Positions 8,704-18,234 are shown, counted from the first letter of the stretch. The stretch: 64,000 nucleotides of DNA from Adlercreutzia mucosicola DSM 19490 (GCF_000422625.1 NZ_AUGK01000003.1:114374-178373); one strand, 5' to 3'. Translations and numbers: made by a program. Notes: a model not told the origin generated them from the letters alone.

Positions 8704-8901
8704 CGTGGCGGCCGGTTGGCGCGCTTTCTGGATTGCAGAGGATGTAGCGGCTGAGCGGTGCTTGCGGGACGGGATGGCGCCAGTTTGGGCAACGGGGTTC
8801 GGGGCCGTTGCGTCTCTTTTGCCGTGCAGTGCGACGGTCGTCGAGAGTCGCTCGGCCTAGCGGCGCTACAATGGGGAAGATTTCGGAAAAGGAGGAACCC
8901 C

Positions 8902-9471
8902 ATGACCGTACTGTTCGTGAACGCTTGCTTGCGCGGCGAGGAATCGCGTACCCTGAAGCTGTGCCGGGAATATTTGGAAGGCTTGGAAGAGGTGCAGGAG
9001 GTTGATCTGGCGCAGCTTCGGCTGGAGCCCTACTACGGAGAGTCGGCGGCCTACCGCGCCCAGCTGGAGAAGGACGGCCAGTTCGATGACCCGATGTTCG
9101 ATCTGGGTCGGCAGTTCGCCGCGGCCGATGAGATCGTCATCGGCGCGCCCTACTGGGATCTGTCGTTTCCCGCGGCGCTGAAAGTGTACATCGAGCACGT
9201 GGCCGTTATGGGTATGGTGTTTCACTATACCGAGGAGGGCCGCTGCGAGGGCCTGTGCCGCGCGAAGCACCTCACCTACATCACCACGGGCGGCGGCAAC
9301 GTGGCTGCCGCGAACTTCGGCTACGAGTACCTGCGCGGCATCGCCGGCATGTTCGGCATTCCCGAGGCCCGTTTCGCCGCTGCCGAGAACCTGGATGTGG
9401 TGGGTGCCGACATCGAAGCGAACCTGGATGCAGCCCGCGCCCGGCTCGCCGAGCTGAAAGCGACGCGGTAG
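8902..9471 (+). CDS. NAD(P)H-dependent FMN oxidoreductase (azoreductase/NQO-like flavodoxin fold)
   Basis: 189 residues, start behind AAAGGAGG. The flavodoxin-like fold is shown by the N-terminal strand TVLFVNACLRGEESRT (phosphate-binding), the GAPYWDLSFPAALKVYIEHV segment and TTGGGNV, which together match the FMN-dependent NADH-azoreductase/NQO family. Such enzymes transfer two electrons from NAD(P)H to quinones, azo compounds or flavins. A TACAAT at 8867-8872 could be its -10 box. It stands alone, convergent with the UvrA2 gene. Confidence 0.85.
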   Translation: MTVLFVNACLRGEESRTLKLCREYLEGLEEVQEVDLAQLRLEPYYGESAAYRAQLEKDGQFDDPMFDLGRQFAAADEIVIGAPYWDLSFPAALKVYIEHVAVMGMVFHYTEEGRCEGLCRAKHLTYITTGGGNVAAANFGYEYLRGIAGMFGIPEARFAAAENLDVVGADIEANLDAARARLAELKATR

Positions 9472-9535
9472 GAAGCGGGTCGCGGCGTGGCGCGGGGCCC
9501 GTGGCGACTTGCGGGTTGCGCTGGCCCGCGGGTCG

Positions 9536-12199
9536 CTAGCCTTCCAGTTCGCGCGCCAGGTAGCGGCCGGTGATGCTTTTCGGGTTGGCGGCCACCTGGG
9601 TGGGCGTGCCCGTGGCGACGATACGGCCGCCAGCCTCCCCGCCGCCCGGACCCATGTCGATGAGGTAGTCGGCATTGGCGATCATGTCTAGATCGTGTTC
9701 GATGACCACCACGGTGGCGCCCTGCTCCACGAGGCTCTGCAGCACGGCGATGAGCGTGGCTACGTCCAGCGGGTGCAGCCCGATGGTGGGCTCGTCGAAG
9801 ATGAAGAGCGTGTCGCTCTGGTCGCGGCGCATCTCGCTGGCCAGCTTCAGGCGCTGGGCCTCGCCGCCGGAAAGCGCCGGGGTGGCCTCGCCCAAGGTGA
9901 GATAGCCCAGGCCCAGATCGCGCAGGGTTTCCAGTTTGGCGCGCACCTTCTTCTGGGGCGCGAGCGCTGCGGCGGCCTGGTCTACGGTGAGCGACAGCAG
10001 CTCGGGCAGCGACAGGGTGGCCATGGCGTGGAAGTCGTCGGCGCGGCTGGATGCGCCAGGGTTGGCGCTTTCCGTGGCGGGAGCGCTGGGAAATGCGTCG
10101 GACCCGCCTTCGGCACTGCTGCCCGGGTAGTCGTCAACAGCCATCTGGATGGCGTCGGCGGCTCGGCCGTAGCGGCTGCCGCGACAGTCGGGGCAGGGGA
10201 TGTCCACATCGGGAAGGAACTGCACATCCAGGGAGATCTGCCCCGTGCCGTCGCAGGTGGGGCAGCGCAGAGACCCGGTGTTGTAGGAGAAATCGCCGGC
10301 CTTGAGCCCCGCAGCCTGGGCCTCGGGCAGCTTCGCGAAAGCGCGGCGTAGGTCGTCCAGCACCCCGGAATAGGTGCCCACGGTGGATCGCACGTTCACG
10401 CCGATGGGCGTGGCGTCAACCAGATCGACCCGGGCGATGCCGGGCGCTTCCACATCCAGCACATGACCAGGCAGGGGCTGTCCGGCTAGGGCCGCCTTCA
10501 GGGCCACGACAAGGCTCTCCAGCACGAGCGTGGTCTTCCCCGATCCGGATACGCCGGTGACGCAGGTGAGGCGTCCCTGGGGAATGGCCACTTCCAAGGG
10601 TTTCACCGTGTGAAGCCCGTCCATGGTCAGGCGGATGGAGCCCTCGTCGAACAGGTGCGGAGCGGCCACGGGAGTGCGCACCCGCACCTTTGCGGTGCCG
10701 CTCAGGAAGGGCCCGATGCGACTGGCCGGGTTCGCCTCCACCGCGGCCACCGGCCCCTGGGCGATAATGCGGCCGCCGTCGGCTCCCGACCCGGGCCCGA
10801 TCTCGATGAGGTGGCTCGCGTGGCGCAGCACGGCCACGTCGTGGTCCACCATCACGACGGAGTTCCCGTCGGCCAGCAGGTCGTCCATGACCCCCAGCAG
10901 CCCCTCTACGTTGGCCGGGTGCAGCCCGATGGAGGGCTCGTCCAACACGTAGAGCACACCGGTCGTGCGGCTGCGCACGGCGCGGGTGAGGGCCACGCGC
11001 TGGCGCTCGCCATTGGAAAGGGTCTCGCTGGCGCGGTCGAGGGTGAGATACCCCAGGCCCAGCTGCTCCAGCCTTTGCATGGGCTCGGCCATCTCACTGG
11101 TGATGGCATCGGCCATGGAGCGCATATCGGCCGGCAGCCAGGAGGCCACCGTGGGCAGCCAGTCCCGCAGCTCATCCAGGGTGAAGGCCGTCACTTGGGC
11201 AAGGTTCAGCCCGTCGATCTGGCTTTCCCGGGCCTTCTCCGACAGGCGCGTGCCGTGGCAGGCGGGGCAAACCGACTCGCAGAGGAACTTCGCCACCCGC
11301 GCCATGCCCTTCTCGTCCTTGGCCTTGGCCAGGGCGTTCTTCACGGTGTTCACGGCGCTGTAGAAGGTGAAGTCCAGCTCGGTGGCGTGGTCCTTGTTCT
11401 TGGGCACGTAGAGGATGTGGCGCTTCTCCATGGGGCCGCGCAGCACCATGTCCTGCTCGGCGTCGGTGAGGTCTTGGAAGGGCACGTCGGTGCGCACGCC
11501 CATTTCGCGGGCCACCTGGGGCATGAGCGACCACATGAGCTGTCGCCACGGAGCCACGGCGCCTTCGTCTAGGCTGAGGGTGGGGTCGGGCACCAGGGTG
11601 CTCTCGTCAATGTCGCGCACTACGCCCGTGCCCCCGCAGGCGGGGCAGGCACCGCCGCTGTTGAAGGCCAGGTCCTCGGCAGAGGGACCGTAGAATTCCA
11701 CGCCGCAGGTAGAGCAGGTGATGGGTTGCTCGGCCGCCACGTTCAGGGTCGGCGCGTTGCGGTGGCCGTTGGGGCAGCAATGGGCGCCGAGGCGCGAGAC
11801 CATGAGCCGCAGGTAGTTCAACAACTCGGTGGAGGTACCGAAGGTGGAATGCACGCCGGGCGTGCCCGGCCGCTGCCGTAGGGCCAGGGCGGCGGGTACG
11901 TGCAGCACCTCGTCTACCTCGGCGCGGCCCGCTTGGGCGATGCGCCGTCGCGTGTAGGTGGACAGCGCTTCAAGGTAGCGACGGCTGCCCTCGGCGTACA
12001 GCACGCCCAGGGCCAGCGAGCTCTTGCCCGATCCCGACACGCCCGCGATGGCCACGAGCTGACGCAGCGGCACCTCAAGCGAGAGGTTCTTCAAGTTGTG
12101 CACCCGCGCCCCGCGCACCTCGATGGCGGTCGGCTCGGTGAAGGTGGCGGAGACGGCGGGGTTCTCGTGCGGTGTGATGGCGGCTTCGACGTGTTCCAT
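9536..12199 (-). CDS. UvrA2-type excinuclease ATPase (UvrA paralogue lacking the UvrB-binding domain)
   Basis: 887 residues with two ABC ATPase modules: Walker A GVSGSGKSSLA (about 54) and GVSGSGKTTLV (second half), ABC signatures LSNGERQRVAL and LSGGEAQRLKL, and the zinc cysteines CPACGGTG and CPTCDGTG/CPDCRGSR. Directly after LRLMVSRLGAHCCPNGH only about 25 residues separate it from the first zinc module, where canonical UvrA has a UvrB-interaction domain of over 100 residues. That loss defines the UvrA2 class, linked to tolerance of DNA-binding drugs rather than to standard nucleotide excision. An acidic/serine-rich insertion (SSAEGGSDAFPSAPATES) lies in the second half. A separate canonical uvrA is expected elsewhere. 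Confidence 0.85.
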   Translation of the reverse strand: MEHVEAAITPHENPAVSATFTEPTAIEVRGARVHNLKNLSLEVPLRQLVAIAGVSGSGKSSLALGVLYAEGSRRYLEALSTYTRRRIAQAGRAEVDEVLHVPAALALRQRPGTPGVHSTFGTSTELLNYLRLMVSRLGAHCCPNGHRNAPTLNVAAEQPITCSTCGVEFYGPSAEDLAFNSGGACPACGGTGVVRDIDESTLVPDPTLSLDEGAVAPWRQLMWSLMPQVAREMGVRTDVPFQDLTDAEQDMVLRGPMEKRHILYVPKNKDHATELDFTFYSAVNTVKNALAKAKDEKGMARVAKFLCESVCPACHGTRLSEKARESQIDGLNLAQVTAFTLDELRDWLPTVASWLPADMRSMADAITSEMAEPMQRLEQLGLGYLTLDRASETLSNGERQRVALTRAVRSRTTGVLYVLDEPSIGLHPANVEGLLGVMDDLLADGNSVVMVDHDVAVLRHASHLIEIGPGSGADGGRIIAQGPVAAVEANPASRIGPFLSGTAKVRVRTPVAAPHLFDEGSIRLTMDGLHTVKPLEVAIPQGRLTCVTGVSGSGKTTLVLESLVVALKAALAGQPLPGHVLDVEAPGIARVDLVDATPIGVNVRSTVGTYSGVLDDLRRAFAKLPEAQAAGLKAGDFSYNTGSLRCPTCDGTGQISLDVQFLPDVDIPCPDCRGSRYGRAADAIQMAVDDYPGSSAEGGSDAFPSAPATESANPGASSRADDFHAMATLSLPELLSLTVDQAAAALAPQKKVRAKLETLRDLGLGYLTLGEATPALSGGEAQRLKLASEMRRDQSDTLFIFDEPTIGLHPLDVATLIAVLQSLVEQGATVVVIEHDLDMIANADYLIDMGPGGGEAGGRIVATGTPTQVAANPKSITGRYLARELEG

Positions 12200-12226
12200 G
12201 GGGCTCGATTCTCGCGGAAGATATGC

Positions 12227-12255
12227 AAAGCGCCCCGCGAGATGCGGGGCGCTTT
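12227..12255 (-). terminator. Terminator of tRNA-Thr
   Basis: Perfect 12-bp stem (AAAGCGCCCCGC and GCGGGGCGCTTT) just past the tRNA 3' end on the minus strand; no long U-tract. Confidence 0.6.
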
Positions 12256-12263
12256 CAAGTTCG

Positions 12264-12339
12264 TGGAGCCAACGAGCGGATTCGAACCGCTGACCTACGC
12301 ATTACGAGTGCGTTGCTCTACCAGCTGAGCCACGTTGGC
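12264..12339 (-). tRNA. tRNA-Thr (anticodon CGT)
   Basis: Full cloverleaf on the minus strand: 7-bp acceptor GCCAACG/CGTTGGC, T-loop GGTTCGAATCC, anticodon loop CTCGTAA giving CGT (reads ACG). The CCA end is encoded. 76 nt including CCA. Confidence 0.95.
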
Positions 12340-12580
12340 GAAACACTTCTTTCGAAGCGGCTGCTTAGTATAGCGAAAGCGCGGGCGTGGCGCAAGCGGC
12401 TATCTGGGAAAGCGCAGCACAAGGTGGGCTGCGGCCAGCTCCGTGGTGGGCGGGTTGCGGGGGTCATTTGAATCTGGGAAGGATTATAGGGTGGGTCGCG
12501 CCGCCCACGGTATACTGATCGGCATTGGAAAATCCGCAGAGGGGAACCGTTACCCTCCCGATAAACGTTGAGGTGCGTCC

Positions 12581-14857
12581 ATGAGCTTGAGGTTTACGCT
12601 CGCGAGGGCCGTTGGGGCTGCGTCCACCTGGGGCCTGAAGCATGTGGCCCATCGACCGGCCGCGAATCTGCCGGGGCGCATGGCCCTGGCCATTGACCCG
12701 GCGCTGCTGGACGAGCTGCGCGGCAAGTGCGCCGAGGGTTCGGTCATCACCGTGGGCACCAACGGGAAGACCTCCACGAACAACCTGCTGGCCGATGCTT
12801 TCGAATCGGCGGGGCGCACCATCATCTGTAACCGCACGGGAGCGAACCTGGCGGCGGGCATCTCCTCGGCCCTGCTGCAGCAGCCGGCCGCCCAGTGGGG
12901 TGTGTTCGAGTGCGACGAGCTGTGGCTTGCCCACGTGCTGCCGCACCTGCGCTCGAACTACGTGGTACTGCTGAACCTGTTCCGTGATCAGCTGGATCGC
13001 TGCGGCGAAATCGACCGCATCCAGACGTCCATTGCCGGGGCGCTGGCGGCCTCGCCGGGTACCGTGCTGGTATACAACGCCGACGATCCGCTGTGCGCCT
13101 GCATCGCCGATACGGTGGCGAACCGCACGGTGGCCTTCGGCTTGGCCGAGTCGATGAATCTGGCTCAGAACACCGTGGCCGATGCCCAGATGTGCCAGAA
13201 GTGCGACGGCATGGTGCAGTACCATTACCGCCAGTACGGCCAGCTGGGCGACTACTACTGCACGGCCTGCGATTTCGCGCGGCCCGCGCTGGACTACGCC
13301 GGGCGCGCCGTTCGCCTCACGCCGGCGGGGGTGTCGATGGAGGTGTGCGGGCCTGCGGCCTGCGAGCAGGTGCGCACGCCCCAGGCGACGCCCTATGCCG
13401 CTTACAACCTGGTGGCGGCCTACGCGCTCTGTCGCGAGGCGGGCATCCCGACGCCGGCCTTCCAGCGTGCGGTGGACGCTTTCGACCCGCGCAACGGACG
13501 TTTGCAGCGCTACCGTCTCGGCGGTCGCGACGTGCTGCTGAACTTGGCGAAGAACCCCACGGGCTTCAATCAGAACCTGAAGATCGTGGAGGTGGACCGC
13601 GGGCCGAAGATGGTGGCCTTCTTCATCAACGACCAGGTGGCCGACGGCCGCGACATCTCCTGGATTTGGGATATCGATTTCGAAGAGCTGGTCGGCCAGG
13701 AAGACACTGTGGTGTTCGCCGGGGGCTCGCGAGCCCATGATCTGGCCGTGCGCCTGAAGTACGCGGGCATTACGGCGGCGGTGATCGAGAACATCGAAGA
13801 CGCGTTTATGCGCCTGGGAGCGCTGACGGCGGCGGGTGTGATGCCGGCCGATGCGGCGGTCTACGCCATCGCGAACTACACGGCCCTGCCGCCGGTGCAC
13901 GCGGCCTTGGATGCCATGGAGGCGGCCGAGGGCGGCTCGGGGCGCGAAGCGGTTGGGGCTGCGGAAGCGGCTGCGGGAACGGAAGAGCCGCGGGCGGTAG
14001 CCGGGGAGGTGGCTGGTGCTGCGGCGAAGGATGCTGCCGGGATCGCCGGGCCCGCCGAGGTCGCTGGGGCCGTGCCCGCGTCCGAGCTCGCGCAGCCGGC
14101 CGGCTCAACGGCATCTGTGGTGATCGCCCATCTGCTGCCTGACCTGCTGAATCTCTACGGCGACGGCGGCAATGTGCGCATACTGGAACAACGTCTGCAT
14201 TGGCGCGGCATTCCGGTGGAGGTGCGCCGCATCACCCATGGCGAGACCGTGGACTTCTCCACCGTTGACCTGGTGTTCATGGGAGGCGGTCCCGATCGCG
14301 AGCAGAAGCTGGCGAGCGAGCAGCTGCTGGCCATGCGCGACGATCTGGCCGCTTACGTGGAGGCCGATGGCCCTCTGCTCGCCATTTGCGGCGGTTATCA
14401 GATTCTCGGCACGCAGTGGTTGTGGGGCGACGAGCTGGTGGAAGGTTTGGCCCTCATCGATATGGAGACCCGTCGTCCGGGCACGTCGGCCAATCGCCTC
14501 ATCGGCGACATGATGCTGACCTCGCCCTTGGCCAGCCGCCCCGTGATCGGTTACGAGAACCATGCCGGCCGCACCTATTTGGGCACTGGCGTGGAGTGCT
14601 TCGGCCGCGTGGTGGGCAAGGCGGGCTTCGGCAACAACGACAGCGAGGGTGTGGAAGGCGTGCGCTATCGCAATGTGGTGGGCACCTATTCCCACGGCCC
14701 GTTGCTATCGAAGAACCCCGAAGTGGCCGATTGGCTGCTCGCGCGGGCCCTCGAGCACTGGGCTGAGCGCACGGGTGGCGCTGCTCCCGCATGGGAGCCT
14801 CTCGATGATGCGGCGGAAGTCGCCGCCAACGAGGTGATGGTTCGCCGCCTGTCGTAG
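12581..14857 (+). CDS. MurT-GatD fusion: lipid II isoglutaminyl synthase in one chain
   Basis: 758 residues. Residues 1-445 are MurT, a Mur-ligase relative: ATP loop GTNGKTST (59-66), FECDELWL, and a four-cysteine zinc ribbon (C205, C208, C227, C230) typical of MurT. Residues about 513-750 are GatD, a CobB/CobQ-like glutaminase: YGDGGN near its start, nucleophile C603 in LAICGGYQ and catalytic H705 in YSHGP. A linker of about 65 residues, rich in Ala, Gly and Glu, joins them. Together they convert D-Glu of the lipid II stem to D-isoGln using glutamine and ATP at the inner membrane face. In Staphylococcus and most Gram-positives MurT and GatD are separate, adjacent genes. A ribosome-binding GAGGTG precedes the ATG. 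The LCP gene downstream also acts on the wall. Confidence 0.9.
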   Translation: MSLRFTLARAVGAASTWGLKHVAHRPAANLPGRMALAIDPALLDELRGKCAEGSVITVGTNGKTSTNNLLADAFESAGRTIICNRTGANLAAGISSALLQQPAAQWGVFECDELWLAHVLPHLRSNYVVLLNLFRDQLDRCGEIDRIQTSIAGALAASPGTVLVYNADDPLCACIADTVANRTVAFGLAESMNLAQNTVADAQMCQKCDGMVQYHYRQYGQLGDYYCTACDFARPALDYAGRAVRLTPAGVSMEVCGPAACEQVRTPQATPYAAYNLVAAYALCREAGIPTPAFQRAVDAFDPRNGRLQRYRLGGRDVLLNLAKNPTGFNQNLKIVEVDRGPKMVAFFINDQVADGRDISWIWDIDFEELVGQEDTVVFAGGSRAHDLAVRLKYAGITAAVIENIEDAFMRLGALTAAGVMPADAAVYAIANYTALPPVHAALDAMEAAEGGSGREAVGAAEAAAGTEEPRAVAGEVAGAAAKDAAGIAGPAEVAGAVPASELAQPAGSTASVVIAHLLPDLLNLYGDGGNVRILEQRLHWRGIPVEVRRITHGETVDFSTVDLVFMGGGPDREQKLASEQLLAMRDDLAAYVEADGPLLAICGGYQILGTQWLWGDELVEGLALIDMETRRPGTSANRLIGDMMLTSPLASRPVIGYENHAGRTYLGTGVECFGRVVGKAGFGNNDSEGVEGVRYRNVVGTYSHGPLLSKNPEVADWLLARALEHWAERTGGAAPAWEPLDDAAEVAANEVMVRRLS

Positions 14858-14998
14858 GGGCGCGATTATCGTGGCAAAATTATGGATATACTGCCACTGT
14901 CCTATGGCTTTTCGCTGGTAATGGGCCGTCTTTTCTTGCGCGGTGAATCCATTTTTACCAAAATGTAACCTCGATGAAGAGGTCTGTGGCTGCGCGCC

Positions 14999-16639
14999 AT
15001 GGCAGAAATACCAACGAAAGCGAGACCGCACAGGATGGCCCAACCATCAGGAAACAATCACAACCCCCGCGCTCAGCGTGGGCGACACGCCTCTCAGCCG
15101 GTGGGCAAGGGCGCTCCGCGTCATTCCCAGCCCGTATCTTCCTCCCGTTCGCCTCATCACTCCCAGCCGGTGGGCAATCGCCAGCCGGCCCTGGATGGCC
15201 GACAGGCCAATTCCGCGCCCCTGCTGTCGGCGGCCGAGGTGAATCCCTATTCGCGTTCCGCGGCCGGTGACGATTACGCCTACGACCGCCGCCGCAAGAA
15301 GCGCCGCCGCATCGCTTTGGGCGTGCTGGCTGTGGTGCTGGCTGTAGCCTTGGGCGGCATCGGCATGGCCTTCGCCTATATCGGCAAGATCGAGTCCCAG
15401 CTCAACGTGGGCGTCACCGAGGAAGTTCAGCAAGCCCTCGAGAAGCCGGCGGAATACGACGGTGGCACCTTCTACATGCTGCTGTTGGGCACCGACAAGT
15501 CCAAAGAGCGCGATGCCGCCAACGAGTACGGCGACTCCTATCGCTCCGACTCCATGATCCTCACCCGCGTCGATCCGCAGAACAAGAAGGTCACCATGGT
15601 GTCGCTCCATCGCGACACCGAGATCGAGATCGATGGCTACGGCGCCCAGAAGCTGAATGCCTCCTACGCCATTGACGGGCCGGCTGGCGCCATCAGGGCC
15701 GTGTCCCAGATGGCCGGCGTGCCCATTTCCCACTATGCCGAGATCAACTTCGACGGCTTCAAGGACGTCGTCGATGCCCTGGGCGGTGTGGAAGTGGATG
15801 TGCCCATGGAGATTAACGACGACATGGCCGGCGGCCATGTGGATGCGGGCCTGCAGACTCTGAGCGGCGAGCAGGCGCTCATTTTGTGCCGCGCCCGTCA
15901 TGCCTACGACGAGTACGGCGACGGCGACCGCTACCGTGCGGCCAACCAGCGCCTCGTGCTGGCCGCTATCGCCAAGAAGATCCTGTCGTCGGACGTGACC
16001 ACCATCGCGAATACCGTGGAGACCATTTCCCAGTATGTGACCACCGACTTCAAGATCGGTGATATTCTGGCTCTGGCGAACTCCCTGAAGGACATCGACC
16101 CCGCAACAGACATCTATTCGGCCATGGAGCCCACCGAAAGCGAGTACCGTAACGACACCTGGTACGAGAAGCTGGACAAGCAGGCCTGGACGACTATGAT
16201 GAACCGCGTGAAGCAGGGCCTGCCTCCCACGGAGGAAGACGTGGTGGACGAGCTGAACGGCACCGTGCTTGCCAGCGCGGGCGATGGCGCCGGCGGTGGT
16301 AGCGACAACGAGACCGGGGTGCAGTCGTCGAATGCCGGCGGCAAGACCTTCGGCGAGACGCGCACCGGCGTGGTCACCATCAAGAACGGTAACGGGGTCA
16401 ACGGCGTGGCCGCTGAGGCGCTCGAGCGCATCAAGCCCTTGGGCTACACGGCCGATGCCAGCAACGCCAATTCCTTCAACTACGAGGAGACGGTGGTCGT
16501 CTTCGACACACCGGATCAGCGCGTGTACGCCGAGGAGCTCATCGATGCCCTGGGTTGCGGCCGCGCTGTGCAGAACTCTGGCGGCGAGTATATGTACGAG
16601 GGTGACTTCCTTATCCTGATCGGTTCGGACTGGGAGTAG
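14999..16639 (+). CDS. LytR-CpsA-Psr (LCP) family cell-wall glycopolymer ligase
   Basis: 546 residues. A long cytoplasmic tail rich in Gln, Pro and His (about 1-100, with three HSQPV/ASQPV repeats) precedes one membrane helix (about 103-128). The extracellular LCP domain (about 155-300) shows LLLGTDKS, YRSDSMILTRVD and SLHRDTEI, whose Arg/Asp residues bind the polyprenyl-phosphate donor. A C-terminal LytR_C domain (about 450-540, VVTIKNGNGVNGVA) follows an Asn/Gly-rich spacer. LCP enzymes attach teichoic acids or capsular glycans to peptidoglycan. The start is not certain: no clear ribosome-binding site lies before the ATG at 14999, and one further ATG in frame is close by. TTGCGC (14936) 17 nt from CAAAAT is a weak promoter candidate. 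Confidence 0.9.
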   Translation: MAEIPTKARPHRMAQPSGNNHNPRAQRGRHASQPVGKGAPRHSQPVSSSRSPHHSQPVGNRQPALDGRQANSAPLLSAAEVNPYSRSAAGDDYAYDRRRKKRRRIALGVLAVVLAVALGGIGMAFAYIGKIESQLNVGVTEEVQQALEKPAEYDGGTFYMLLLGTDKSKERDAANEYGDSYRSDSMILTRVDPQNKKVTMVSLHRDTEIEIDGYGAQKLNASYAIDGPAGAIRAVSQMAGVPISHYAEINFDGFKDVVDALGGVEVDVPMEINDDMAGGHVDAGLQTLSGEQALILCRARHAYDEYGDGDRYRAANQRLVLAAIAKKILSSDVTTIANTVETISQYVTTDFKIGDILALANSLKDIDPATDIYSAMEPTESEYRNDTWYEKLDKQAWTTMMNRVKQGLPPTEEDVVDELNGTVLASAGDGAGGGSDNETGVQSSNAGGKTFGETRTGVVTIKNGNGVNGVAAEALERIKPLGYTADASNANSFNYEETVVVFDTPDQRVYAEELIDALGCGRAVQNSGGEYMYEGDFLILIGSDWE

Positions 16640-16662
16640 GCGCCTCGCACGTGAGCGACCGC

Positions 16663-16692
16663 AGAGGGCCTCGGGGTTTCCCGGGGCCCTCT
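16663..16692 (+). terminator. Terminator after the LCP gene
   Basis: Stem AGAGGGCC.CGGG with CCCGG.GGCCCTCT and a short loop, followed by TGTC. It ends about 18 nt before the xth start. Confidence 0.6.
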
Positions 16693-16710
16693 TGTCAGTA
16701 AAGGAGACCC

Positions 16711-17499
16711 ATGCGATTCGTTTCGTGGAACGTGAACGGCATCCGCGCCGTGCTGAAGAAGAACTTCCTGGAAGTGTTCGATGCCTTCGACGCCGACATC
16801 TTCGCCCTGCAGGAAACCAAGTGCCAGGTAGGCCAGGTGGAGCTGGATCTGCCCGGCTACCACCAGTATTGGAGCGCCGCCGAGAAGAAGGGCTATTCGG
16901 GCACCGTGGTGTTCACCCGCGAGGAGCCCCTGCGCGTGCTGCACGGCCTGGGCAACGACTATCTGGATGCCGAGGGGCGCATTGTGGCCTGCGAGTTCCC
17001 CGGTTTCTGGTTCGTGGACGTGTACACGCCGAACTCCCAGAACGAGCTGGCCCGCATCGACCACCGCATGGAATGGGACGACGCCTTCCGCGACTTCTGC
17101 AAGGGGTTGGAGGCCGGCATCCTGCCGAGCGGCGAGGCGAGCGACCCGAAGCCTGTGGTGATGTGCGGCGACTTCAACGTGGCTCATCAGGAGATTGACC
17201 TGAAGAACCCCGGTCCCAACCGCGGGGCCTCGGGCTTTTCTGACGAGGAGCGCGGGAAGTTCACCGAGCTGTTGGATGCGGGCTTCACCGACACCTTCCG
17301 CCTGCTGCATCCCGAGGAGATGGGGCGCTACACCTGGTGGAGCTATCGGTTCCGCGCCCGTTCCACCAACGCGGGATGGCGCATCGACTACTTCCTTGTG
17401 AGCGACGCCCTGCGTGATGCGGTGGTGGCCGCGAGCATCTACGACGACGTAGAGGGCTCCGACCACTGCCCCGTGGGCCTCGATCTGGATCTTGCGTAA
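16711..17499 (+). CDS. xth: Exodeoxyribonuclease III (AP endonuclease)
   Basis: 262 residues, the usual size. EEP-fold catalytic motifs are all present: SWNVNGIRA at the N-terminus, LQETKC (metal-binding Glu), GDFNVAH (Asp/Asn) and the C-terminal GSDHCPV (catalytic His). It cuts at abasic sites and trims 3' ends in base-excision repair in the cytoplasm. AAAGGAGACCC precedes the ATG. Confidence 0.95.
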   Translation: MRFVSWNVNGIRAVLKKNFLEVFDAFDADIFALQETKCQVGQVELDLPGYHQYWSAAEKKGYSGTVVFTREEPLRVLHGLGNDYLDAEGRIVACEFPGFWFVDVYTPNSQNELARIDHRMEWDDAFRDFCKGLEAGILPSGEASDPKPVVMCGDFNVAHQEIDLKNPGPNRGASGFSDEERGKFTELLDAGFTDTFRLLHPEEMGRYTWWSYRFRARSTNAGWRIDYFLVSDALRDAVVAASIYDDVEGSDHCPVGLDLDLA

Positions 17500-17610
17500 G
17501 GGCGTCTGCGTCTCCCGCGGCTTCAAAGGGACGGTCGGGCGCTCGTCGCGCCCTGCCCCGGCCGCGCCCTCTCGACCGGCGCCCTGTCCCGGCTGCGCCC
17601 TCGTGGTCCC

Positions 17611-17699
17611 GTAGGGGCGGCCTTCAGCCCGCCCACTCGCCCTCCCGTCCGTCCGCCAAGTCGCACTCCCTTCCCGTAGGGGTGGCCTGCGGGCCACCC
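17611..17699. repeat. Two copies of a GTAGGGGCGG palindromic repeat
   Basis: Copies at 17611-17634 (GTAGGGGCGGCCTTCAGCCC and on) and 17676-17699 (GTAGGGGTGGCCTGCGGGCC and on), each able to fold into a short hairpin. Relatives occur at 53.7, 56.4 and 60 kb. The rest of the 250-nt gap between xth and rlmH is GC-rich (CCGGC/GCGCCCT strings) with nothing else recognisable. Confidence 0.7.
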
Positions 17700-17749
17700 G
17701 CCGAGCTTGCGGCAGCCGGCTCGTCACAACCCCTTCCGAAAGGATCGTC

Positions 17750-18223
17750 ATGTTGCGCATTACCGTTATTGCCGTGGGCAAGCTGAAGGAGAAGTTCTGG
17801 ACGGCGGCCTGCGACGAGTACCTGAAGCGGCTGCGGCCCTATGCCAAGGTGGCCGTGGCCGAGATCGCGGATGTGGATCCGGCCCGGGCTGGGGGCGTGG
17901 AAGCGGCCCGCGACCGCGAGGGCGAGGGCATTCTGGCAGCGGTGCCGGAAGGGGCGCGGATCATTCTCATGGCCATCGAGGGGAAGCAGCGCTCCAGCGT
18001 GGATTTTTCCCGGCACCTGGACGAGCTGGCCCTGCGCGGGGACAGCGACCTGGCCTTCGTCATCGGCGGCTCGGACGGCGTGAGCGAGGCTGTGCGCGCC
18101 CGGGCCGACGAGACCTTCTCCTTCGGTCCCATCACGCTGCCCCACAACCTGGCCCGGGTGGTGCTGCTCGAGCAGATCTACCGCGCCTTTAAGATCTCCC
18201 GCGGCGAGCCGTATCACAAGTAG
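17750..18223 (+). CDS. rlmH: 23S rRNA (pseudouridine-1915 N3) methyltransferase
   Basis: 157 residues, SPOUT (trefoil-knot) methyltransferase. The N-terminus ITVIAVGKLKEKFW, the central FVIGGSDGVSE and the C-terminal knot LPHNLARVVLLEQIYRAFKI are diagnostic of RlmH, which methylates the pseudouridine at position 1915 in helix 69 of 23S rRNA. Start behind GAAAGGATCGTC. Convergent with mscL. Confidence 0.95.
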   Translation: MLRITVIAVGKLKEKFWTAACDEYLKRLRPYAKVAVAEIADVDPARAGGVEAARDREGEGILAAVPEGARIILMAIEGKQRSSVDFSRHLDELALRGDSDLAFVIGGSDGVSEAVRARADETFSFGPITLPHNLARVVLLEQIYRAFKISRGEPYHK

Positions 18224-18234
18224 GGGCGCTTGTG

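Noticed and set aside
9505..9537. Hairpin between the oxidoreductase and UvrA2 genes
   Set aside because: Only 10 of 12 positions pair, it runs into the UvrA2 stop codon and there is no U-tract, so it was not called a terminator.
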